Positions 12,701-22,673 of a DNA stretch of 64,000 nucleotides are shown piece after piece; position 1 is the stretch's first letter, and each line of letters starts with the position of its first letter. Source of the DNA: Golubevia sp. BC0850 (Eukaryota; Basidiomycota; Exobasidiomycetes; Golubeviales; Golubeviaceae); assembly GCA_012976225.1 (NCBI GenBank), contig JAAVVG010000004.1, positions 806,001 through 870,000 of the forward strand, read 5' to 3'. The notes under the pieces were generated by a model. That model was not told where the DNA came from and did no database searches. It worked only from the letters and a program-made list of their open reading frames with translations. The translations under genes and the position numbers were made by a program.

Positions 12701-14509
12701 AAGTTTGGGTGAAGAATTGAGAGCTTTCCCTAAAGCTATTAAAGCTTCTTGCCTCTCTTGCCATTTTTTCGAAGCGAGAAGTTCATCGAAATTTGAAGGG
12801 AACTCTTTTGACTTGAAGGGATCGATCGGTTCAGCTAAATCGAAAGCATCGATTTCACCTCCTCCTTCTTCCTCTCCTCCATCTTCACTTGCTTCTCCGG
12901 AACCTCCCTCTCCAGAAGCTGCTGCAGCTGCTTCTTCAGCTTTGAGCTTCTCCGATAAAATGAACCTCTCAGGAACTGGTTTGCCTTCTCCTTTCTTGTC
13001 TAGTTCTTCGAATTGAGCTCTTAGTTCTTTGGCTTGAATGTCCTTGAGGGTATCTATCGTCGGTTCCAAAGCTGCACCAATATATCGATGAAGTTCTTGA
13101 GCTAGTAGAGAGCCTTCAGCTCTAACTGTCTTATCTGAGTGAGCGAAGATGGTCGGTAGAATCTTGAGAATCGGTTTGGGTGAGACTTGTCTTGGACCGA
13201 AAGCTTTGACCATATCCTTCAGAGCTGTAACACAACTTGCGACTAGCTTTGGCTGCTTGGCTTTTAATCCAGCACATACGTCTTCCTGGAAGTGGTTTGA
13301 AGGAGATGGAAGAGCGGGTTGAGCTTCGCTTGCAAGACAAGAGGTTGCCTTTCACTCCTTTGCAAATTACTCACTACTGGACCTTCACTGGTCATAATAT
13401 CTTCCATCTCGACGTACAGAAGTACGATCTCCAAAGCAGTCTTCTTGGTTCCAGCACGAGTTGAACCTAGACATTTTTCGACTATCGAGGGTAGGACAAC
13501 TTCTCTCGTCCTGATTGGAGAGGAAATGAATAGAAGACAGGGGTTAGATGAATACTAGAAAGAGAAATTCCCATTACTTAATGAACCTCAGAAGTTTGAA
13601 ACAAAGTTCCAAAGCAGTCGGAAGGGATCAAGAAGCTCAAGCGAAGTAGCTCCTCCTCCCTCCCTCCTGAGCTGCCTCATCTGTTCCTCCCGATCCTCCT
13701 TCTTTTTGCCTGTTCCATAAACGAGTTCCAAAAGTCCCACTTGGACCTATCCACCTCCTCCCTTCCTATATGCCTCGATCTCAACTCACTTTCCAGCAGC
13801 CTTCCCACCAAATTCCACAAAAGCCTTCAAACATTCTGCAGCCTTCTCCTGAGCCACCGCGTTGGCATCCAATACCATAGCTTTCAACAGGTCCGGGTTC
13901 CTAGTGTAGGTCTTGAAGATTGGATCTTGCTCTGAAGAGGAACGAGAGAAAAGAGAGGAGAGCTCTGTGTAGGCCGAGAGTCTGGCTTTCCACACCTGAG
14001 TGACGCGGGGGAAACAAGGAAGAGGGGTTAATAAGATTTTGTGAACCTAGATACGTGGCGATGAGAGGTTCAAAGCTAGAGTTGGCCTCGTTGGGAGGGA
14101 GATAAGACAAGTGAGTAGAGATGAGAGTCTCAAACTCCCTCGCTTCCTGCCCTATCGACAACGAGGCATTTCTCTGATGATACCAATCATGTGAAATTCA
14201 GATATCACGATCCAGATCTCTCTGGGGAGAGAGGGTTATCTAGGGATAGGTATCGGAGGCTTTTCTTGCAAGTTGCCCCTTCCACTTCCTTCTGATCAGC
14301 TGCTCCCTCTTCCATTGTCCATCTCTGTCGCTCCCTGATGCATGGACTTATTGATCGAATATCTCCAAGTGAGCAGAAAGGTCGGTGAACAGGTTGGGGA
14401 GACTGACCTTTGAGCTTAACCTCTGTTCTATTGGCATTTTACTGAAATCCTCCTCACTCGGTGGTGCTCCAGTCATTCCACCAGATCCAGAAGATGGGAA
14501 CTCATCCAT
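6786..14509 (-). CDS. XMAP215/Dis1/Stu2-family microtubule polymerase
   Basis: Eight exons: 14509-14408, 13995-13790, 13510-13375, 13285-11942, 11862-9376, 9287-8056, 7969-7122 and 7060-6786. All phases agree and give about 2,209 residues. TOG-type HEAT arrays open with recognisable motifs: VWKARLSAYTELSSLF near residue 35, KKWQERQEALIALGKAL near 290, SGVWKERLGGMTELLTWL near 640, ANWKERKEALEELQGIL near 915 and the RERKEARGQHWI region near 1250. These correspond to TOG1 to TOG5. A C-terminal helical region contains AIKDLYEFQKKYPHKEASVS. Ala/Pro/Lys-rich linkers separate domains, as in the microtubule-binding linkers of the family. Family members bind tubulin through TOG domains and speed plus-end growth in the spindle and at cytoplasmic arrays. 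The ascomycete yeast members have only two TOGs and 800-900 residues, so this is a long, animal-like form. The donor of the seventh intron (GTTTGT) is the least certain. Confidence 0.93.
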
Positions 14510-15028
14510 GACGATTGATTCAGGTTAGATTGTTGTACCTTGCTGATCTTGTTCGGTTTTTGGGGTTGAGGTTGGATTAGAGGAAGAGAGGGTGAAGGAT
14601 TGAAGGAAGTGGGTGGCTTGTTTGCTTCAAGTCTATGATTCCTGCCTTGATTTGAAGAGCGAATTGAGTTTCGGTAAGTAAAGACTGTCTTGAAGGATGC
14701 TGAGAAGGTTGTAATGTACAATCACTTAAAATCTTGAAATGGTGTTGTTGTTGAATAACATCACATGAAGAGAACGTCCACGCGTCTTCTTTCTAGAATA
14801 TTCTGGCCCTCAGCTCCAACGATCAGGCAAAAGAACCGTATGGCGTCTAGCCTTGATTGAGAGAATACGAACAACTTTCTGAACAAATGACACGGCCCTG
14901 GAATTTGCTAGAAGAACATCGATTTGGATAAAACATGAGCTGACTGATGAGGCTCCTTCCTTCCTCTCAATTTTTCTGTTTCCTGTTCCTACAGTGTTTA
15001 CTTATGAGAAGGGGATCTAACTTCAACT
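14510..15028. other. Gap upstream of the XMAP215 gene, nothing recognised
   Basis: About 520 bp between the XMAP215 start codon and the module downstream of copy B. The part near 14510-14720 is likely promoter and 5' leader of the XMAP215 gene. No other gene or repeat is apparent. Confidence 0.5.
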
Positions 15029-15388
15029 AGGATTGCTTTTGAGAGCGAGACTCGAGAGAGGCGAGTTCATGTCCTTGACGAGATGAAGCTCCTCACTTTC
15101 AGGGATGACACCACGAGTCTTAATATCGAGACTCGCCTCTGTTCTGAAATCTCAGATCAAAGAGCAAAAAGAACCAGAAGTCAAATCCGTCCTTCTGGTC
15201 AAAAGTGGCTTCAAGCGTTCGGAGATGAGAGAAAATCTTCAAAGCTCGTCGTCCAAAGTTTCATGATCTCTAGAAAGAAGCAAGATCCAATCCTCGCATT
15301 CTTTGTCAATGTCACCTCCTTTGGGTTTTCAAAAGATTCAAACCATCTTACAGCCAATCTAAGGATAACATTGAGACAAATTGCAACT
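15029..15388 (-). repeat. Shared downstream module of the F-box-like family, copy next to B
   Basis: This block is closely similar to 53569-53921 and lies in the same orientation relative to its F-box-like neighbour. It starts after an acceptor-like CTTACAG and ends at the same point, GCAATCCTAG, in both copies. Shared text includes GGTGTCATCCCTGAAAGTGA and GAGTCTCGCTCTCAAA. Open frames exist on both strands. The antisense one (plus strand, 15083-15394) reads KLLTFRDDTTS and SSKLVVQSF, and its counterpart reads KLLTFRDDTTG and PSELVVQCF. Whether it is a last exon or 3' region of the F-box-like gene or a separate element is unresolved. Confidence 0.6.
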
Positions 15389-16954
15389 CTGTAAGAAGGA
15401 ATGAAAGAACCTTAGACCGCTTTCGTCTTCGGAGTAAGAGGCTGAGAAGCGATGTAGCAGTACCACTCTTGAAGATTTCTGACCTCTCGAGCTCTTTCCT
15501 GCGTGTCTCCCAATCTTTTCTGTCTTCCTCAGAATCATGCACCTCTCCATCGAAGCTCATCGATTCCTTTGGTACTCCAACCACTTGCAGTCTAGGAAAA
15601 GGTCTAGGAGTGCGAACTGAGGATAGATAGCACTCTCCCATAAAACTTGACCAGATGCTGCCCTCAGTCACTTCATCAGCCCCGTAGCCAGGGATGTACA
15701 TCATCGCTAGATTTGGGGGCGTACACATTTGCTTGTAACGATGAAAACAGGCCAAGATATTGATTTCTAACGAACAAACCTTAAGCGATTGAAGGAGACC
15801 GTAATTAGTGGAAGATAAATCTGTAAGATCTGAAATAATGCTCATGATTCGAATGTGCTTCAGAGTATTGAAACTTTGACGAAGAGCCAACAAGCAGCTT
15901 GAGTGAAGAGGAGATGAATCTTCTGGATTACAATCCTGGTCTCGGAAGCAAAGCTCTAATGATGACAATTGCTTTGTAGTTTGAAATAAATTCCAGATCA
16001 ACGCTGTCTTTTTATTCCCTCCGATCCATTTCTTATTCTGCTCTCTAGGTATACCCCGCCAAATCTTTTGATCCGACTCTTGAAAGACACATCTAAACCT
16101 CAGAGCCAATTGAGTATCGTTAGACAAGCCTTTGAAGCTAGATCTAAATTCTGATAAAAAGTTGAAGTCTTCAATAGAGCTAATGCCGAACACGAATGCG
16201 GCTTGTCGGACAAAACGTCATAATCCAAACTACATTCCTCGCTGATAGGCAGTTGGAAAGGTCACCTCCCATCGAAATGAACTTTTTTAAGAGACTTAGT
16301 GAACAAGGTTGGGGGGACTGACTTTCCGTCCACTCGGTGTTGAACTTGAGGAATAAGATTCGGAAGGAAGATGATGAGTGATTGAAGACTTCGAAGCTTC
16401 ACAACTATAAATTGATTCACTACTTGCGCACCGTCTCTCAACCTTCCTACTGATCCTGGATTAAGGCTCGAGAAGGTTGTGAACCTTTCAGCGGCTGCCC
16501 GTACTTCTGGATCTGTACCCGCCGAGTACTCCTTGTGCTTGTATGTGAGCGATTTGATGAGTCCGCCATAACCTTCGCCATTTCGCTCTAAGCACTCATA
16601 AAGAGATAACAAGGTCTTTTGAACAATGGTGAAGTCCGACAGAAGGCTGCGTTGCCAGATCAGATGAGTCTTGGTGCAAAGCAGGGCGACGCTCCTGAGA
16701 GTAGAGTCTCTCAATCTGCAGAAGAGGAGAAAGACAAATCTGTCAACCACTCTTTGTGTGTCTGACTGTGATCAGCGGAAAAGCTATGCTAGCACTCACC
16801 TTCTCCTTTCCTCTCTTTCTCCTACGCTTTCACTCAAATCCGCCCAATCTCTAACATGCTTCGCGATTGCCATCGCTACATCTTCTGGAATAGTTTCCAG
16901 GTTAGGAGAGACCTTGTCTTCTAGCTTTGATTGATTGACTTGAAGATGATCCAT
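15389..16954 (-). pseudogene. Broken F-box-like gene, copy B
   Basis: Exon 1 (16954-16800) starts MDHLQVNQSKLEDKVSPNL and contains IPEDVAMAIAKHVRDW. A GTGAGT donor joins it in phase to an exon from 16715 reading LRDSTLRSVALLCTKTHLIW. The combination looks like an F-box-like domain: a short IPEDV..AI helix, then the CTKTHxIW element. The first two exons are intact, but the frame breaks near 16262. A second lesion of about 8 bases near 16210, relative to copy C, removes part of the CPTLRQAAF motif. The next open part carries FGISSIEDFNFLSEF and a leucine-rich tail to ERSEIFKSG. Relative to copy C, about 330 bp is missing after that point (near 15450). It is most likely a pseudogene; a truncated N-terminal protein remains possible. 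Confidence 0.65.
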
Positions 16955-17203
16955 TCTTTGAGAGAGATAAGTGAATGTTCGGAAGGAACAAGCAGAGCAG
17001 AAGAATTCCTCTCCTTCAAAAGGTCAGTGAAAATTCAACTACCTAAAAATGCCAGATCATGGCAACAAGCTGAAAGAAATACTTCTACACTTCTATCAAG
17101 ATCGTCAAGGCGATGTAAAGTTCATTCAAATTGTAATGTATATTATCATGCTCAAATCCCCCTCTCTCCTCCTTGAATTTTCTTTCTATAATTCCAACCT
17201 CTC

Positions 17204-19530
17204 CTAAAACACCCCAACGATCAGAAGCCAACTCAGGGCGATCTGAGCGACACTGATAGAGAACAAGAATTGAATTCTCCTAGCTCTTTGAGCGTGAGTG
17301 ATAGTGACTGATGAAGGATTGGATGGATCTGGAAGAACTACGTAACGAAGTGAACGGAGCTGGGAATAGAAAGACAAAGAAAGTGAGGAAAAAACGAAGA
17401 GAGGGAGAGGGAAGGGGAAAGGAAGAGGAACAAGGTTGAACAAGGTCAGAATTAGAACTCTTCTCCTTCTCTGAACCTCCTTCCCCCGCCCTTTCCTTTG
17501 GCTTTCATCTCCTCTGACCAACAACTCACCAAAAAGAACCCATTAGCAGCCCCGGTATACAAAAACACACCCCAATAGATCCATCTACCAGTTTCCATCA
17601 AACCAACAGCCAAAGTCAAAGTGGTTCCAACGAATTTATAACCACCATAAGCAAGTAAATCCACAACAGTATGATCTCCTTGAATGTTCAAAAGATAACT
17701 TCCCAATTTCAGAGCCACGAATTCCAAAAGCACCACCGCAGCAGCTCTTGAAGCTGTGAGTCCTAAAACTTCAGGATGGAATCTAGATTGAATTCCAGAG
17801 ATGACTGAAGCCAGTAGGATGTAGGTTACGAAGGACATGACTGTGAAGAAAGAGAGAGAGAGAGATCAAACAAATATTAGGTCCAGTCAAAGGAACAAAT
17901 ACCTCTGTCCAGAAACCTCATTTTGAATCCTATCCCAATTTGAAAATTGAGTTCATCATCTTCCTTTTGAAAAGTCAAAGACCCACCAGGAATATATAGA
18001 TCAGGACTATTGACATCTTCCCTAGGAGGAGCATATGCATATCCATTCCCAATCGCACTTCCATTTCCATTCCCACCTACAAACCCACTTCCACCAGATC
18101 CAGGATTGACACCTGGAGTAGAAGGGGTTTGACGTTGAGCTCTAGACCATGGTTTATGTCTCCATGGAAATAAGACCAATCTTAATTTATGAAGGACGTA
18201 GGAATTGGAAACGTTGAAATAATGTTTTAGGAGTGGGAGAGGTAGGAGAGTGCCGAACTGAGATTAAATGAGGGAGGGGAAGGGAGGAGGGAGAAGAAAG
18301 GGTGGAGAAGAGAGCGGGAATGATTAGGTGGGAAAGATCTTGGATTGAGATACGAAAGGTGAAGTTCCAATCGAGGAGACAAATAAATGGTGGAACTGAG
18401 AGATGAAAGTTTCCTTGAGTTCTTTTTTTCCTTTTGAAGTTAGTGAATCAATCTCGCTTTCTCATTTCATCGCTTCTATGAAGTTTCTCTTGAGAAAATC
18501 AAAGGGGAGAAGGGGGGGGGGAAGTCCCTGCTTCTTCTGTCTTCAGACTCCCAAGTCAGAACCTTCCTGGATCCTCTTTCCTTCCCTCGAATATTTCCGT
18601 CGAGCTAATCGAACTTCTCAAAATCCGATCCCAATTCATCTTTCATAGTTGTGACCTACTCTCCTCCCCACGGTCTCTCTTCTAATCTCTACCTCCCTCC
18701 TAATCTTTATTTCTCAAACTCCCTTTCCAACTCTCCTCTCTTCTCCATTCAAAAAAACGACTCACATTTCTATTAACATAATCCCCACCTACTTGAGCCA
18801 TCTGTTTTCCAAATTGAACGCCCATTTGAGCTGTAGCGTCATTCATGACATTCCCAGTTCCAGACCAAGGAATGTTGAATCCTCCTCCTCCTCCTCCCCC
18901 TCCCTGTCCTCCTCCCCCTGGTTGATTACTATCCTGTCCTCCCATATTTCCACTCATTCCCATGTTGCCAGATCCCTGCTGTTGATATGAATATTGATCT
19001 TGAGCATAAGAATGATTGGAATATCCACCCATTTGCTGAAAGCCAGATTGGCCTTGAGAATTTGAATTCTGGATGGGTGGACTTGAATACCTTAGATAAC
19101 CATTATCGGAATTTGAGATTTGAGAACCTTGCTGTTGTTGTTGTTGAGGATGAGGATTGGGTGTGACTGGTGGATCTGGAACTTGAAAAGGTGGGTGAGT
19201 CGGAATTGGATGTTGAAGTGGTGGCTGTGAGAGGGGGAGGTTGAAGGAAGAGAAATGAGTGAGAGGTAGAAAAAGTAGGAGAGATGAGCTTCGAAGCAAG
19301 CGAGAGAAATGATAAGGTAGAATGGGAGTAGAAGATGAAGACTACTGACAGGTGAACGAGAGGACCAACCTCCTGATTGCTGTCCTTGTCCTTGACCTTG
19401 TGACTGAGAGTAGAAAGTAGATAGTGAAAGATTAGTAATCGAAGCGAATGGAAAGCTTAGAGTAGTCAATAGCGTTTAGCTGTCCTGTCCTTCTGATCCG
19501 TTGAGTGAGTACGATACGAACCTGATACAT
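17204..19530 (-). CDS. YIF1: YIF1-family ER-Golgi membrane protein
   Basis: Six exons: 19530-19522 (MYQ only), 19403-19350, 19224-18766, 18257-17987, 17840-17530 and 17359-17204. Phases agree and the product is about 419 residues. The cytosolic N-terminus (residues 1-175) is rich in Gln, Gly and Pro, with a run of glycines near 135. The family core follows: AQMGVQFGKQMAQVGGDYVN, then LLKHYFNVSNSYVLHKLRLV and LFPWRHKPWSR, then DLYIP joined across an intron to VMSFVTYILLASVISG. About five hydrophobic segments fill the C-terminal half, ending FSISVAQIALSWLLIVGVF. YIF1 pairs with YIP1/YPT-interacting proteins in COPII vesicle traffic between ER and Golgi. The DLYIP-V join uses a GTGGGT donor; the alternative of reading through adds residues absent from the family. 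The nine-base first exon is the least certain part. Confidence 0.88.
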
Positions 19531-19741
19531 CGTCCTTCTTGGTACGTCTCTCTCTCTGTTCTTGGACGTTGGTAGTTCTACTTGAGGTTGAATGAGTTCA
19601 GTTGAACCACTAATGTTAAGAAGATTGAATCAAAGAGGAGTAGGAGGAGGGTAGGTAAACGCTGGTGCTGTCATCTCAAGAAGAACATTGCGAACCTCTT
19701 AATTGTCTCTCTCACACCAACACCTTCAAATTCAACTCAAG
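19531..19741. promoter_or_regulatory. Shared upstream region of YIF1 and eIF1A
   Basis: 211 bp separates the two divergent start codons, so the genes probably share a bidirectional promoter. No TATA box was seen. This is inferred from layout. Confidence 0.45.
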
Positions 19742-21906
19742 ATGCCAAAGGTAAGTTGATTAATTGACATCAGCAAAACCAGAAGCCAACCTCAACAGAA
19801 TGTTCTCTACATGTGCCCCCCCCCCCTTTGCGTCAAGGTTTTCAACCCGTCCTCCAACCTCAGTCTGTTTCTAACGTTGCCTCTACCTTCCCACCCATCC
19901 TACTATTCCCTTTCCCATCTCCATTCCTAACTGCCATCGAACCCTGTCGATCAACTTTCAATCTCTCCTTGATTCTGCCACCCAACTCTGTGGAATCCAA
20001 CTGAATGGACCTCCCTCCCTCCCTCTTCAATCTGCTGTCTAATCCAAACCTCATAGAACAAAGGTAAAGGAGGTAAAAATCGCAGAAGAGGTAAAAATGA
20101 GAATGAATCTGAAAAGAGAGAATTGGTTTTCAAGGAGGAAGGTCAAGGTTAGTAGGATCGGATAGTGTGGTTTGAGTAAGAGAAGGGATCATAGGCCAAT
20201 GCTCAGTATCACAACGGTGTTGGTTCCTTTCCGCTTGCGAAGAGGAACAAAACCGGGTTGAGGTTTGATTCTTTGAAAGAGAAGGGGAGGGGGAGCGAAT
20301 GACGAAGAGGAAAGTTGGTGCTGAGTTCCTGCTTTGAAGGAAGAGCCTTGAAGAGGGAGGTGATCTTCGAAAAAGGAGTGGGGATACTTTCCTTCTCTTT
20401 GGTTGACTCGGTCGTTTAAATTAGAAGGTTCTTAGAATGATAACTCACTCGTTCTTAGGAGGTGTTTTCCCTTACTGATCCTGACTTCCTCCTCCACCTA
20501 CCCTTCCTTTCTTCTTCAAACAAACCCCTTTCAATCTCTATCTTAATCCTCTAATCTTCTTCCTTTGAACTCTTTGGAACAATCAATCTTTCCTCCAATC
20601 CCTATTCAATTCTCACTCTCACTTTCAATCTCACCCAAAACACCTTCAATTCTCAAATTCCTCGACCCCCCTTCCTCTCCTTTCAACATCGCAATACCTG
20701 TTTTCGACTTCAAAAATCTTCTCTCTTCCATTCATTCATTCTTTCAATCCTTTCCGTCTCTCATCAACCTCTTCCAATGATTCGTCTTCCTCTCAACCCA
20801 TCAACCCTCAACTCCTCAAACCTCGATTCTCTCAATTCCCCTCAACCCTTCATTTCTTCATCATCCTTCTACACTCCAATCTCCTTCAAAAGAATACGCC
20901 CAAGTCTTGAAGATGTTAGGAAACGGAAGGCTAGAAGCTCAATGTTTCGATGGGGAAAAGAGGTTGGCTCATATCAGAGGGAAATTGAGGAAGAAGGTGA
21001 GTTTTCTCTGTAGGAAGGTTTTGTTTTGTTTGTTTCTGAGAGTTGTGGGGGAGTGGAGCTATTGATGTTGAGATGAGGAAGGACAGAGAGCGGAAAGGCA
21101 AATGTTGGGGAAATGAAAAACCTTGATCAAGAGATGAACAGGATCATGGAAACAGTCGGAAAGTGGAAGGTTCATAGATTAATGGAGGATTGAGAATTCT
21201 TGAGGTAGAAGAGATAGGAATAGGCTGAAGGCTTTTGAAGTTCTTTCTATGAAAGGAGATGGCCCCCCTTGAGAAAGAGAATGGAGAATCGTAATTAGAA
21301 ACAAGAGTCAGAGCCAGAGCATTCAAAGGGGAGGAAATCTGGGTTTCGATAGATTTGGGGCTTTGAGAAGTGAAAGAAGGTCTGGAGGGCCGGATCTTGA
21401 TTCTCAGAAACTCGAATGAAGCTCTCCCTTTGACCTGGATAGAGCCAAGGCGGGGCGTTTCCTGAGGAGCGAGGGACCGGCAGATTTGGATTCAGGCAGA
21501 GTTTTAGGGAGATACGATACTCGCAGAGAAGCGTGAACCAGACTTTCAAAAGTTCTCAGAGAGAGATGGAGCCTTTGTTCTTAATTCAGTTCTCTTGTCA
21601 CCTTATTTCTTCTTTCGGCTTCCTGTTCTACCATTCTGATGCTCCCTTATCTTCTTCTTCTTCCTATAGGTGTGGATCAACCAAGGAGATATCATTCTTC
21701 TATCCCTACGTGATTTCCAAGACGACAAAGCAGACGTCATTCAAAAATACACTTCGGATGAAGCTAGAAATCTGAAACATTATGGTGAATTACCTGAAAG
21801 TGCAAAGATTAATGAGACTGATACGTTTGGAGAAGAAGATGGTGGAGAAGTTGAATTCGAGGAAGGTAGTGAAGAAGAAGATGATGAAGATTTGGACGAT
21901 TTATAA
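19742..21906 (+). CDS. TIF11: Translation initiation factor eIF1A
   Basis: Four exons: 19742-19750 (MPK), 20057-20147, 20893-20996 and 21670-21906, giving 146 residues, the usual family length. The sequence starts [19 protein letters not shown], the highly conserved basic N-terminal tail. The OB fold follows, with [33 protein letters not shown], and [20 protein letters not shown] split from it by an intron. The acidic C-terminal tail ends [10 protein letters not shown]. eIF1A binds the A site of the 40S subunit, promotes scanning and start-codon choice, and its two tails act in opposite ways on recognition. The introns are 306, 745 and 673 bp, much longer than elsewhere in the window, so most of the gene is intron. 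Confidence 0.95.
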
Positions 21907-22673
21907 AAAACCCGACTTCTTCTTTCAAAATCCTTTCCACAAGCACTCGTTCAAGCCTCTTCAGTTCGAAACTCTTTCAGACCACGACTTTTTTTAAGAT
22001 TTCAGATCATAGCTGGTTTCGATCTTTTCTTCAAGTTAGGGAAAACCTTTTCTGTTCACCTATCTCTTCCGTCCCTATCCTTTGATCCGGTTTTCCTCTG
22101 TTCTTTCCCTTTTGCCTCCTATTCCTAGTTTCTGAACTTTTCGTCTATTGTACCCCTAGTCTTCGACAAAATCCACTTTGGCTTCGCCCCCCATTTCTCT
22201 CTCCTCTCTCCCAAAATTTTAGTATAGACTTTAGAACAAAGAGGTTTAGCGAAATCAACCCAAAACCCATGCCTCACAGAAATTCGTTTGAGGGGGCATC
22301 TGATTGAAGTTTGTCTTTGAAGACATTAGAGTTGGATTTCCACTGGTTCGGAGAGTATCCTCCTCAAGATTCTCAAACCTTTGCTCTCAAAAGTCGATTT
22401 TTAAAGGGAGTTCTATTTCAAGAGGGCTACTTTTGAACGTGACCCAAAACACTAGTCATGCCAATTTTCCAACGGGAGTGACCAGGTCACTAGGTCACCA
22501 GGTGTGATCAAAAAAAAATGCCTCGGAACTTCTTCTAAACTTCTTCCTTCCCAACCACCACATCTTTCGCCTTCTCTCTTTCTCTTTATCTCTCTTTTCT
22601 TATCGGTTCTACCCCACACTTTCCTTTACACCCACTCTCATTTTCTCAAAAACCTTCCAAACACTTCTTTACG
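21907..22673. other. Gap between eIF1A and the amino-acid transporter
   Basis: 767 bp. The first part is pyrimidine-rich and likely eIF1A 3' untranslated region. The second part is the transporter promoter and leader, with the GTGACC-type repeats noted separately and a C/T-rich stretch just before the start codon. No gene seen. Confidence 0.5.
22439..22498. promoter_or_regulatory. Cluster of GTGACC/GGTCAC half-sites
   Basis: GTGACC occurs at 22439-22444 and 22478-22483, and its reverse complement GGTCAC at 22485-22490 and 22493-22498. The middle two form a perfect inverted repeat with a one-base centre. The cluster lies about 175-235 bp upstream of the transporter start, a reasonable place for a transcription-factor site. 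The factor is unknown. Confidence 0.4.
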
